In this document: piece after piece, positions 1 through 7,750 of the stretch | Numbering within the stretch: the first letter of the stretch is position 1 | How the letters are laid out: each line of letters starts with the position of its first letter | Assembly (NCBI GenBank): GCA_016177775.1 | Contig: JACOUQ010000017.1 | Coordinates: 87,051-151,050, forward strand | Reading direction: 5' to 3' | DNA from: Geobacter sp. | GTDB taxonomy: Bacteria; Desulfobacterota; Desulfuromonadia; Geobacterales; Geobacteraceae | DNA length: 64,000 bases | The notes under the pieces: model-generated | What the model was told of the DNA's origin: nothing | What the model saw: the letters and a program-made list of their open reading frames with translations, nothing else | Databases searched by the model: none | Position numbers and translations under genes: made by a program

Positions 1-1003
1 GGATATTTACTTCGATACCGTAAGAACTGTAATCTAATAAAAATATATCAGAAAATGTAAAGTAGCCTCCTGATAACAATTTTGAATTTGATACAGACAC
101 TAAAGGCTCTAGATTTGATTTAACGAACATTCCACCGATTGCAAATGTTGCTACGAACATGCACATCAGAATTGTGCCAATTATTGCACCACTTATACTT
201 ACATCGATACTTCGTGATGCGCAATTTCTCTGCCAGGTATCTGGTGTAGCGACAAGCCAAAAAAAGCCTAAAACAACAAGTCCGACAGCGGTTTGCCAAC
301 CAACCCCAGTTAACATGCCAGCAACTGAGAATTTATATCCTACCTCGCTGAATGATTTCCCTTCAGGCAGCAAATTGAACAAGAAAATGCCGCCAATAAT
401 TGCAGCGACCATGCAAAAGAATTGAATTACATCGGTATACACAACAGCTCGAAAGCCTCCTGTTACGGTATAAGCCGCCACCGCAAAGATCACCAAAAAT
501 ACTAGAACATTTTGCTCAATACTGAATATGTGTGAAAGAAATTTGGTACCAAGGTGGACTTCAAGAATCAACGCTATCACAAGTGATAATATTGACGTAA
601 TGGCAGCTGTAATTTTGGCCGACAGCCTATAATTACTGCTCTCGATGTCGTGGTGATGCGAAATGTAATCATGTATCGTACCAAAGTTGTCGCGCTGTTC
701 CACATATTCCTTAAACGTCTTTCCAAAAATGACAAATCCGCCCCCTAATGCAACAATTGTTATTACTACCCAAAAAACTCCGCTCCATCCAGAAAAATAT
801 CCCAGCATTCCACATATGAAGACCATGTTACCAAGTGAAAGATTTGAAGATACCAGAGTCGCAATGAGAGGTTGCAATGTAAGATTTTCACCGTGCAGGA
901 AAAATTCTTTTGAACTCATTACGAGCTTCTTGTCGATTTTCTTTTTTAACCAAGAAGCAATAATTATTAAGCAAAGCAGAACTACAAAAATATTAGGCAG
1001 CAT
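1..1003 (-). CDS. Sodium/solute symporter family (SSS) permease, 3' end outside window
   Basis: This frame is open from an ATG at 1003 to the window edge, so about 334 N-terminal residues are visible. The protein is very hydrophobic with many predicted membrane helices. It carries the SSS-family signature around residues 180-195 (TVTGGFRAVVYTDVIQ), where Gly-Gly-Phe is followed by a Thr-Asp-Val-Ile-Gln helix start. GGGAGGG lies just upstream of the ATG. Family members import sugars, organic acids, amino acids or other solutes with sodium; the substrate cannot be read from the sequence. It is AT-richer than the genes that follow. The gene ends outside the window, so its length and C-terminus are unknown. 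Confidence 0.82.
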   Translation of the reverse strand, partial: MLPNIFVVLLCLIIIASWLKKKIDKKLVMSSKEFFLHGENLTLQPLIATLVSSNLSLGNMVFICGMLGYFSGWSGVFWVVITIVALGGGFVIFGKTFKEYVEQRDNFGTIHDYISHHHDIESSNYRLSAKITAAITSILSLVIALILEVHLGTKFLSHIFSIEQNVLVFLVIFAVAAYTVTGGFRAVVYTDVIQFFCMVAAIIGGIFLFNLLPEGKSFSEVGYKFSVAGMLTGVGWQTAVGLVVLGFFWLVATPDTWQRNCASRSIDVSISGAIIGTILMCMFVATFAIGGMFVKSNLEPLVSVSNSKLLSGGYFTFSDIFLLDYSSYGIEVNI

Positions 1004-1202
1004 ATTCCCTCCCACCCATAGTAATCACCAATTGTAATCACCAATCTCGTTTAGCTGGCCAATTCACGTGTTGAGTGAACGTGCCTGTCGTGCAAATGGC
1101 AGAGAGAACAGCCCTTGACACGAGACCTTCGCTTCTTACACCCGGCTTTGAAGTCTAGTCCCTAGAATGGAATCGGAGTACATCCCTAGATCTTTAACAA
1201 AC

Positions 1203-2372
1203 TTACGCATCAACGCCTTTCTTGACCTTGAAATTGTTATTGTCTTTACAGAAAACCAGTGCATCAAAGATCAGTCCCGCCAGCCTTATCAGACTATCTG
1301 GTTTGTCAAGTACTACGCTGTTTCCCGGCCCATGTTCTAGCCCTGCTTTTGCAATTTGAGCTTTGTGTTCGTTGGTGAATTCGAATATAAATGACACCAG
1401 AGGCTTTTTACGATCTCCCTGATAGCGTAGTAGCCAGCGATTTACTTTGCCTTGAAAAAGCACCGTGAAATACGATTCGGTATCTTTCCCAACAATATCG
1501 TCAGCTTTAACCTGACCATCAAGCATGTCCTTCATAATGGCGAGAATTCTTCTCTCCGCAGCAGTAGTAACGATTTTGGGATTTGTGGCGTCAACTACAT
1601 CAGCATCTGAATCAATGATGGCGCCATCGGACACAGAGGGGTCGGCAATGGCTGGTGACGGAGGCGATGAGAGCCCGCTTACTACCATCTTGCTGATGGC
1701 ATCCGCTACAGACTGTTTGACAAGGGGCGTAAAAGACTCCAGGAGCTTCGTGGTAACCTTCGGCGTAAGGTTTGCCCGTGTGGCAACAAACCGAACAAAG
1801 TCTTGGTCCACTTCTCTCAAACAATTTTCGATGACGTTCTGGAAAATACCAAGGTAGACCCTCTCCTCGGCAAAAGTACGAAGTCTGTCGGGACTAAACC
1901 TGTCATATCGGAACCGGGCAAGTTGGTCAGAAGCTGTGTCCGAGAGCCCCATGAAGTCGACTACCAGGAACGGTTCAGTGTCCATGATATTCTGTCGCTT
2001 CAGATCAGTGAAAAATCGCCATTCTTTTCCGTTCGTGATGGCAGCGATAGCCACCCCCGGTGTTGCATTGAAGTATCGGGCAAGTTGACCGGAATGGTTG
2101 TTGAGATTTTCTGCAAAGGATTTAGCCTCTATGAACATGACAGGATGACTGTCGGAGAATAGGGCATAATCGACCCGTTCATTCGCTTTGATGCCGGCCA
2201 GGTCTGCCGAGTATTCGGCTTTGACTCTAAGGGGATCAAACGGATTGAAGTCGAGTATATTGAGAAATGGGAGTATGAGGGCTTGCTTTGTGGTTTCTTC
2301 GGTAAGGCAATGAGACCCCGCACTCTTGACATGCTCGACATGTCTCAAAAGTTTTTCTTTGAAATCCGGCAT
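1203..2372 (-). CDS. Orphan HsdR N-terminal-type restriction nuclease domain protein
   Basis: A 389-residue protein resembling the N-terminal domain of type I restriction subunit R (HSDR_N). It carries a PD-(D/E)XK-type core: Asp69 (ERVDYALF), then Glu82-Ala-Lys84 (VMFIEAKSF). Residues 35-55 (ILDFNPFDPLRVKAEY) match the usual lead-in of stand-alone HsdR-N proteins. No helicase motor follows, and no hsdM or hsdS is in the window, so it is an orphan. The C-terminal 100 residues look like a separate domain. I chose the ATG at 2372 because GGGAGG sits 6 bases upstream; the frame stays open 33 codons further up. Function in DNA defence or repair is inference. Confidence 0.75.
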   Translation of the reverse strand: MPDFKEKLLRHVEHVKSAGSHCLTEETTKQALILPFLNILDFNPFDPLRVKAEYSADLAGIKANERVDYALFSDSHPVMFIEAKSFAENLNNHSGQLARYFNATPGVAIAAITNGKEWRFFTDLKRQNIMDTEPFLVVDFMGLSDTASDQLARFRYDRFSPDRLRTFAEERVYLGIFQNVIENCLREVDQDFVRFVATRANLTPKVTTKLLESFTPLVKQSVADAISKMVVSGLSSPPSPAIADPSVSDGAIIDSDADVVDATNPKIVTTAAERRILAIMKDMLDGQVKADDIVGKDTESYFTVLFQGKVNRWLLRYQGDRKKPLVSFIFEFTNEHKAQIAKAGLEHGPGNSVVLDKPDSLIRLAGLIFDALVFCKDNNNFKVKKGVDA

Positions 2373-2718
2373 AACATCCTCCCATCTTGAAAATCTCATG
2401 CATGCAATTATTAATTTGAAACAAAAAACCGCTCCATCAGCCCAAAGCTGACCAGAGCGGCCTTCGCCCAACCTTTATGATTCTGCAAATGGCTAGTAAA
2501 CGGTGATGAGAGGACAAGCAAGGTAATGCCCCCCTGAATCATAGCAAACTAAAAAATCGCAATTAATGCGCATTAAAATACGATTGAACGGGGGAGATGT
2601 CAAGTGTTAACGCGGGGAATGGGGACTGGGGAGCGAAAAAGCCCGTGTGGGGCTAACGGGACGTAGTTGAATTGTTGACTGGCCCGAGTTCCAGCCGAAG
2701 AAGACCGTGGGAGCGATT
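2373..2718. other. Intergenic region between mazF and the HsdR-N gene
   Basis: About 345 bases with no convincing gene. It holds the promoter region of the HsdR-N gene (AT-rich, about 2540-2590), a perfect 14-base palindrome TTAATGCGCATTAA at 2563-2576, and a mazF terminator near 2635-2661. The motif ATTAATTGCGATT occurs here on the minus strand and again twice in the 33.8-34.1 kb intergenic region. Confidence 0.6.
2635..2661 (-). terminator. Rho-independent terminator after mazF
   Basis: Read on the minus strand, CCCGT and ACGGG form a stem around TAGCCCCAC, followed by CTTTTTC. It lies about 60 bases past the mazF stop. Confidence 0.55.
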
Positions 2719-3063
2719 TCACCCCTCCAGAATCGCCCTGACCTTATCTACCACCTCTTCCAGAACATGCTTCGCAACCTTCCCCTGCTTCTCCGCTTTC
2801 CTCACTTGCCAGTCCAGGCTTTTTACCTGGTCGGCGAGAATCACCCCCCGGACCTTCGCGCTGCCTTCAACGGCGACCTCAAAGGGGTATCCCTTCACTT
2901 GGGTAGTGATCGGGCAACAGAGCATCAGGCCGGTCTTTCCGTTGTACGTCGCCGGCGACAGTACGAACGCCGGCCGGCGACCCGATTGTTCGTGCCCTGC
3001 CTGCGGGTCGAAATCAAGCCAGACAACATCTCCCTGTTCAGGGACATGACCGGTCCTCTTCAC
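2719..3063 (-). CDS. mazF: MazF/PemK-family endoribonuclease toxin
   Basis: A 114-residue MazF-like toxin. The N-terminal GDVVWLDFDP and the GRRPAFVLSP segment (Arg-Arg-Pro) are the classic MazF/ChpB core, followed by PITTQVKGYPFEV and an ILADQVKSLDW strand. The family are sequence-specific mRNA interferases neutralised by a MazE partner. The ATG overlaps the mazE stop by four bases, so the two genes are translationally coupled. It ends about 60 bases before a terminator. Nothing suggests inactivation: length and conserved arginines are intact. Confidence 0.92.
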   Translation of the reverse strand: MKRTGHVPEQGDVVWLDFDPQAGHEQSGRRPAFVLSPATYNGKTGLMLCCPITTQVKGYPFEVAVEGSAKVRGVILADQVKSLDWQVRKAEKQGKVAKHVLEEVVDKVRAILEG

Positions 3064-3302
3064 CAGATTTCCTTCCCTTCCGGTTTGCCGGTGGGAACCT
3101 CGGAGTGGATATTTTCCTCCGTAACCCCCGCAAGCAGGGTGTCGAGGGATACCCCCTTCTTCCGGACCGGTTTGATGATGATTAGTTTGTCTTCGCGGAC
3201 GATCTCTACCGGCGAGTCAGCTTCGATACCGCATTCCTCTGCTACACTTTTCGGAAGGCGCACCGCCAGACTATTGCCCCATTTCTGCGCTTTTGCCAGC
3301 AT
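3060..3302 (-). CDS. mazE: MazE-family antitoxin (AbrB/SpoVT fold)
   Basis: An 80-residue antitoxin with the MazE swapped-hairpin start: KWGNSLAVRLPKSVAEECG, then VEIVREDKLIIIKPV. The C-terminal 25 residues are the expected disordered toxin-binding tail. GAGG lies six bases before the ATG. MazE proteins bind DNA as dimers and repress their own operon together with the toxin; a small palindrome at 3371-3381 upstream could be the operator. It is first in the mazE-mazF operon with a four-base overlap. Confidence 0.9.
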   Translation of the reverse strand: MLAKAQKWGNSLAVRLPKSVAEECGIEADSPVEIVREDKLIIIKPVRKKGVSLDTLLAGVTEENIHSEVPTGKPEGKEIW

Positions 3303-3370
3303 TCGTATCCTCTTCTTTCCCGCTTTCTGCGGCGTTGGCTTTCTCCGTTCTCAAGAGGTTAGCACGGTAT

Positions 3371-3381
3371 ATACATTGTAT
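3371..3381. promoter_or_regulatory. Possible mazEF operator palindrome
   Basis: ATACATTGTAT is a perfect 11-base dyad about 70 bases upstream of mazE, in an AT-rich stretch that probably contains the promoter. Assignment as a MazE site is inference from position only. Confidence 0.3.
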
Positions 3382-3502
3382 CAACTTTTATTTTATCACT
3401 GGCATCGAGGACTTATTCTCACATCGTTCAACATCTAGAGATACTCCACATGATGATTTGCAATTTCAGCCCCAATTCTTTCCAGCCGAAAAACAAGCAA
3501 CG

Positions 3503-3535
3503 AAAAAGCCCGGACCTTTCGATCCGGGCTTTTTC
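3503..3535 (-). terminator. Terminator after the octahaem nitrite reductase gene
   Basis: AAAGCCCGGA and TCCGGGCTTT form a 10-base-pair stem with an 8-base loop and U-tracts on both sides. It lies 20 bases past the cytochrome stop and could act in both directions. Confidence 0.85.
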
Positions 3536-3555
3536 TCTGGCATACTGCAAAACTA

Positions 3556-5166
3556 CTACTTCTTCGGTTCTTCCTTCTTCGGCTCCATTGCCTTGTTGAG
3601 GGCCGCGATACCGGCCTTGGAGGCGATGATGGAAGCTGTCAGCGTCTCCCTTGCCAGCTCCGGATTGTGCCAGCCGTCGCTGTTCTCGGCGGTCCAGAAC
3701 TCCCAGAGCACATGGGCCTCTTCGTGCTTGGCGCGGGCCTCGGCCAAGGCTGATTCTTCGACCCCGGCCTTCTTGGCCTTGGCATAGGTGTCGATCAGCT
3801 TGCCCATCCAGTATTCGGCTTTGCGCATCTTTCCCTTGGTGTAGTTGCGCACCGACTCGATCATCCACTTCTTCTGGGCCACCGTGCTCTTGGGATGGCA
3901 GGTCAGGCATGCTTCCTTGACGTGGTCGATCGGCTTGACCACGCCGTGGGTGGTAAACTTCTTGCCTCCCTTGTTCTTCAGTTTCGGCATGTGGCACTGA
4001 TGGCACTGGATGCCGGCCCGGTCATGGACGCTCCCCGCATAGGCCTCGGCCTCCGGGTGCTGGAGCTTGATGAGGCGGGCGCCGGTCACTTCGTGCTTGA
4101 AATCGTAGAAGTTGAGCATCTTGTAATGTTCCAGGAGCCCCTTGGCGTTCTTGAGCGGGAAATGGTTGGTGCGCTGGTCCGCGTAACCCACCTTTTCGTT
4201 GTCGCTCCATTGGGCGCCGGTGCCGCAGTTGTACTCCACGTGGCACTGGGCGCACATGAGGCGGGAATCAACCTTGCTCATCACCCCGATCTTGCGGAAG
4301 CCGCGGAAATCGGTCACTTTCAGGTCGGTTTTGCCGTTCTTGGCAAAGATGTTGCCGGCCGGGTCCTTCTCGATGGCCTGAATCAGGCCGTCACGCACAA
4401 CGCGCGGCTGTGTGCCGTGGGGATCGTGACAGTGTATGCACCCAAGCGGGTTGTTAGTGTCCTTGGCAACGTCGATAACATTGGAGGTCCGGTCCCACTT
4501 GGCCTTCGGGTCCTTCTCACCCATGAACTTCCACTTCAGGACATGGTCACTGGTTTTGCACTGGATACAGGTCGGGTTCCCCGCCTTGGCAGTCTCGGGT
4601 AGATCCTTACCGGTATCGGTCAGGACGTCCCAGGTCTTGCCAGTTGCGTCCATCCCCCACATCCCCTTCTTGAACTGGAAGCGGCCGCCGGCGAAGCGGT
4701 CCACCTGGAACTGGTCGATGACCATGAAGGCGTGGCCGCGCGGCTCGTTGTGCTCCTTATTGAAGCCGTGCGCGCCAAGAAGCTTCTCCTGCATCGGCGA
4801 TCGGCCAGCGGGAGCGCTCTTCTCCTTCTTCCACGGGTTCTCGTAGTTCACCTGGTAGAAGCTGTTGAACTGGTCCTTGTGGCACTTGCCGCAGAGCGCC
4901 TGGTCGATGGTCGTGCCCGGTTTCACATCCGGGTTCGCCAGATGCTCCTTCAGCTTCTCGTGACAGACGCTGCAGGCCAGCTTGGCATGCTTCGAACCTT
5001 CCTTCATCGCCTTGACTTCGTCATGGCACTCGTAACATTTTGCCCTGCCGTCGTTGATCATCTTGGCAGCAGGCTTACCCTTGGCCGCGCTCGACAGGTT
5101 CGGCACGCCGATCGCGAGCGCCAGGGCGGCACAGGCAGCCCCGAACAACAAATGTTTCCCCCTCAT
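3556..5166 (-). CDS. Octahaem c-type cytochrome nitrite reductase (ONR/TvNiR type)
   Basis: A 536-residue exported cytochrome with eight haem motifs: C44, C65, C92, CIQCK at 200-204, C243, C305, C388 and C420. The fourth has lysine in place of histidine, the mark of the NrfA/ONR active-site haem. Eight haems with CXXCK fourth is the layout of the Thioalkalivibrio octahaem nitrite reductase. Tyr312 and Cys314 (EYNC) match the Tyr-x-Cys pair that is cross-linked in that enzyme, and His370 (LQHPE) matches the active-site histidine. Such enzymes reduce nitrite (also hydroxylamine, sulfite) to ammonia in the periplasm. Signal peptide at residues 1-28. The start at 5166 is set by GGAGGAAAAC; the frame is open further upstream. 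The downstream half resembles pentahaem NrfA. Confidence 0.88.
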   Translation of the reverse strand: MRGKHLLFGAACAALALAIGVPNLSSAAKGKPAAKMINDGRAKCYECHDEVKAMKEGSKHAKLACSVCHEKLKEHLANPDVKPGTTIDQALCGKCHKDQFNSFYQVNYENPWKKEKSAPAGRSPMQEKLLGAHGFNKEHNEPRGHAFMVIDQFQVDRFAGGRFQFKKGMWGMDATGKTWDVLTDTGKDLPETAKAGNPTCIQCKTSDHVLKWKFMGEKDPKAKWDRTSNVIDVAKDTNNPLGCIHCHDPHGTQPRVVRDGLIQAIEKDPAGNIFAKNGKTDLKVTDFRGFRKIGVMSKVDSRLMCAQCHVEYNCGTGAQWSDNEKVGYADQRTNHFPLKNAKGLLEHYKMLNFYDFKHEVTGARLIKLQHPEAEAYAGSVHDRAGIQCHQCHMPKLKNKGGKKFTTHGVVKPIDHVKEACLTCHPKSTVAQKKWMIESVRNYTKGKMRKAEYWMGKLIDTYAKAKKAGVEESALAEARAKHEEAHVLWEFWTAENSDGWHNPELARETLTASIIASKAGIAALNKAMEPKKEEPKK

Positions 5167-5219
5167 GTTTTCCTCCTTCGACAATGGTTTAGTGTATACA
5201 GTCCAAGATATTACCGGGG

Positions 5220-5260
5220 AGAATATCGGATTTATAATCCGATGCATTGACGCAAGTCAA
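5220..5260 (-). promoter_or_regulatory. CRP/FNR-HcpR-type palindrome and promoter of the nitrite reductase gene
   Basis: TTGACGCAAGTCAA at 5247-5260 is a perfect TTGAC-N4-GTCAA palindrome, the form reported for HcpR-type (CRP/FNR family) regulators of nitrosative stress in related bacteria. A possible -10 (TATTCT, minus strand 5225-5220) would place the start of transcription near 5213 and the palindrome centre near -41, the usual class II activator position. An alternative -10 TATAAA lies at 5236-5231. The regulator is not in the window. Confidence 0.55.
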
Positions 5261-5296
5261 ATTTTACCAAAATGGGGGGGAATTCAAGCGTGAGAC

Positions 5297-5328
5297 AAAA
5301 AAAATCCCCATCCGTTTCCGAATGGGGA
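5297..5328 (-). terminator. Terminator after the hexahaem cytochrome gene
   Basis: On the minus strand TCCCCAT and ATGGGGA form a stem followed by eight T. It separates the hexahaem gene from the nitrite reductase, which therefore has its own promoter. Confidence 0.75.
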
Positions 5329-5339
5329 CTGTTGCTCCC

Positions 5340-5395
5340 TTTCCATAAGGACCCAAGGGCCTAAAGGAGAGGGTAGGGGTGAGGGGGCTTCAGGA
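5340..5395. repeat. Degenerate fragment of the GC-rich inverted-repeat element
   Basis: GGACCCAAGGGCCTAAAGG followed by a GGGGTGAGGG run matches one half of the element found complete at 45954, 46927 and 57014. Only this half is recognisable. Confidence 0.5.
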
Positions 5396-5415
5396 GATTG
5401 GGCGCAAGAGGCTCA

Positions 5416-6213
5416 CTAAACCGGCTTCGTATGGCACCGCTGGCAGTCGGACTGGGGGAACGCGACCTTGTCGTGGCAGACCCCGCAGTATTTACCTTCG
5501 AATATCTCCACCATGGAGTATTTAGTCATCCCCTTCTTGACGCCAACGAATATCTCCGGATGGCAGAACTCGCAGCCGTTCCAGACGGTGTGCTTCTTGT
5601 GGGAAAAGACGATCTCCGGCATCCCTGCCACCTTGGCGGTGAGAGCGAAATCTTTCTGTACCGGAAGTGACGATGCGCGGGGAGATATCCCCTCGATGCG
5701 GGTCAGCGGTTTGATGAGCCCCTCTGCCTCGGCCTGCTCCCAGTTTATGCCGTTACCGAGCCGCTCCCGCGGCATCTTCTCGACAAAGCTGTAAAATGCC
5801 TCGGCACGGTCCGTCGCATCCCCTTCGCGGTGGCATACGGCGCAGCGCCCGCGGTTCTCGTCGGTGACGGTACGCTCGCAGGCGGTAAAGACCTTTTTGC
5901 CTTCATAGGTCAACCGGCCGTTGTGGCAGGTGCCGCAGTAGTAACCGTTGGCATTGTCGGAGGCCTTGATCTGCGTAGCTCCGGCCTGCATGGCGAAACC
6001 GATGTCGATATGACAGACGCGGCAGCTGTAACGGGAACGATGGGACCAGTGGTCAAACCTGACCGGCGACAATCCGGCCTTGGCGGAAAAATTCGCAATG
6101 ACCACCTTGCCGTAATCGTATGGTGGCATCCTTTTCTTCTTTACGCCTCCGGCGGCAACACAGACTCCCGCACCTGCAACGGATATCAGAACCAGCAAGA
6201 TCAGCTTCTTCAT
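5416..6213 (-). CDS. Exported hexahaem cytochrome c (c7/c3-like)
   Basis: A 265-residue periplasmic cytochrome with a signal peptide (residues 1-21) and six CXXCH motifs at C64, C93, C124, C214, C243 and C257. The haems fall in two groups of three around a 85-residue haem-free linker, so it reads as two triheme c7-like modules. Such proteins shuttle electrons across the periplasm in Geobacter. It lies directly upstream of the octahaem nitrite reductase on the same strand, but a terminator separates them. An electron-donor role for that enzyme is plausible and unproven. I chose the ATG at 6213 because a GGGGGG-type site precedes it and the signal peptide starts there. Confidence 0.85.
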   Translation of the reverse strand: MKKLILLVLISVAGAGVCVAAGGVKKKRMPPYDYGKVVIANFSAKAGLSPVRFDHWSHRSRYSCRVCHIDIGFAMQAGATQIKASDNANGYYCGTCHNGRLTYEGKKVFTACERTVTDENRGRCAVCHREGDATDRAEAFYSFVEKMPRERLGNGINWEQAEAEGLIKPLTRIEGISPRASSLPVQKDFALTAKVAGMPEIVFSHKKHTVWNGCEFCHPEIFVGVKKGMTKYSMVEIFEGKYCGVCHDKVAFPQSDCQRCHTKPV

Positions 6214-6291
6214 GGCATCCCCCCTCAAACCAAGCGCATTATCTTGCATTAATCTTAACAGGGGACTGGAAAATATGCAACACAAACGGTC

Positions 6292-7671
6292 TTACGGTTT
6301 ATGCCCAATGCGCCTGAGGGTTTCCCATCCCCGCAGAAGCTCCAGTGCCCGCACCAGCTGAAAATCCTTGCGATACTGGGAGGCGAGTTTCGGAAGCGGC
6401 TCTGCTGATGGAGGTTCGGGAGAGCGATCCGAGTCGAAATGGTTCAAGAGGTCCTCCTCGCGGAGTTCCCGCCGACTTCCCTTTTTCCCATCAGGCTCTG
6501 CAAAATCCCGCTGGGGCACATGGATGTCGGGTGTGATTCCCTTCGCCTGGATCGAGCGGCCGCTGGGGGTATAATAGCGGGCAGTAGTAAGGAGCAGGCC
6601 ATTGCCGCCGCGCAGCGGCAGAACGGACTGCACCGATCCCTTGCCGAAGCTCTGGGTCCCCATGACCACTGCCCTCTTGTGGTCCTGGAGGGCGCCGGCG
6701 ACGATCTCCGAGGCGCTGGCGCTGCCACCGTTAATCAGCACCACCATGGGATAGAGCGGCTCCTTTGGGCCGATGGAGGCGTTGAAAACCGTCCGGGACG
6801 ATTCGGTGCGCCCCTTGGTATAAACGATGAGGGGGTCGCTCCCTCCCTCGCCGATGAAGCTGTTGGCGACCGCCACCGCCTGCTCCAGCAAGCCGCCAGG
6901 ATTGTTGCGCAGGTCGAGAACCAGGCCCTTCAGGGTGCCGTTGCTCTCGGCCCGGAGCTTATCAAGGGCAGCGATGAAGTCGTTGCCGGTACGCTCCTGG
7001 AATTGGGCTATCCTGATGTAGCCGAAGCCGGGCATCAGCGTGGCCGAGCGGAGGCTCCGCACTTTTATTATGTCGCGAGCCAGCGTGAACGGCCTCGGCT
7101 CGGCAAACTCCTGCCTCATGATGTGGATGGTGACCTTTGTCCCCTTCTCTCCCCGCATCCGTTTGACCGCATTGTTTATGGACATTCCCCTTGTGGGTTC
7201 ATCCCCGATCCGCACAATATGGTCACCAGCCTTAATGCCGGCTCGAAAGGCAGGGGTGTCCTCGATGGGAGAAACAACGGTAAGCTTCCCGTCCTTGATG
7301 GTGATCTCTATCCCCAGCCCGCCGAACTCCCCTGAAGTCGACACCCTCATTTCCTGGAATGATGTGGGTGGCAGGAACGCGCTGTGGGGGTCGAGGGCGG
7401 CCAGCATGCCGGTGATGGCGCCCTGCATGAGCTTCTTGTCCTCCACCTTCTCCACGTAGCTCTGCCTGACCAGCGTCACCACCTCGCTGAAAAGCTTCAA
7501 GACGGCCTCTTCGCTGAGCGGTTCGGCAGCGCGCTGCTGTTTCAGCAGCCAGACGCCGGCAACCAGCAGCAGCGTCACGCAGAGAGCAAGCAGTGCTATT
7601 TTGGTCCTGGTTCGTGTCAAGGGTCGGGTCTCGTTTGCAGGAGCCGGAAAAAGTAGAGACGTTGCACGCAA
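6292..7671 (-). CDS. ctpA: S41 C-terminal processing peptidase (Ctp/Prc-like)
   Basis: A 459-residue protease with an N-terminal membrane anchor (residues 24-43), a lead helix region, a PDZ domain (about 110-195, GGLGIEI then AGIKAGDHIVRIGD) and the S41 catalytic domain. The serine lies in GGSASASEIV and the lysine in SFGKGSVQ, the usual Ser-Lys dyad. It cleaves the C-termini of periplasmic proteins. The C-terminal 60 residues after HVPQRDF are charged and low in order. The start is uncertain. The only upstream in-frame start is a TTG at 7671 inside a 28-base palindrome, without a clear ribosome site; a second TTG at 7620 is an alternative. It follows the giant lipoprotein gene after about 70 bases. 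Confidence 0.9.
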   Translation of the reverse strand: MRATSLLFPAPANETRPLTRTRTKIALLALCVTLLLVAGVWLLKQQRAAEPLSEEAVLKLFSEVVTLVRQSYVEKVEDKKLMQGAITGMLAALDPHSAFLPPTSFQEMRVSTSGEFGGLGIEITIKDGKLTVVSPIEDTPAFRAGIKAGDHIVRIGDEPTRGMSINNAVKRMRGEKGTKVTIHIMRQEFAEPRPFTLARDIIKVRSLRSATLMPGFGYIRIAQFQERTGNDFIAALDKLRAESNGTLKGLVLDLRNNPGGLLEQAVAVANSFIGEGGSDPLIVYTKGRTESSRTVFNASIGPKEPLYPMVVLINGGSASASEIVAGALQDHKRAVVMGTQSFGKGSVQSVLPLRGGNGLLLTTARYYTPSGRSIQAKGITPDIHVPQRDFAEPDGKKGSRRELREEDLLNHFDSDRSPEPPSAEPLPKLASQYRKDFQLVRALELLRGWETLRRIGHKP

Positions 7672-7680
7672 CGTCTCTAC
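7653..7680. repeat. Short palindromic repeat, GTAGAGACG type, at the start of the S41 protease frame
   Basis: Arms GTAGAGACGTTGC and GCAACGTCTCTAC are perfectly complementary around AC. It belongs with the copy at 51100-51127, which shares the GTAGAGACG ... CGTCTCTA ends. Confidence 0.85.
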
Positions 7681-7750
7681 AAAAGCATTGGAACTAATGG
7701 ATTGGAAAGATAATGTAGAAGTGATTATTGTGTCGTGACGGAGGATACGG

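Noticed and set aside
1018..1046. GTAATCACCAATT direct repeat upstream of the symporter
   Set aside because: Two 13-base copies are seen; this is too little to call an operator or an element, and it may be chance.
5231..5243. A second operator (GGATTTATAATCC) beside the nitrite reductase promoter
   Set aside because: It is an imperfect palindrome overlapping a TATAAA that could be the -10 itself; there is no way to tell operator from promoter.
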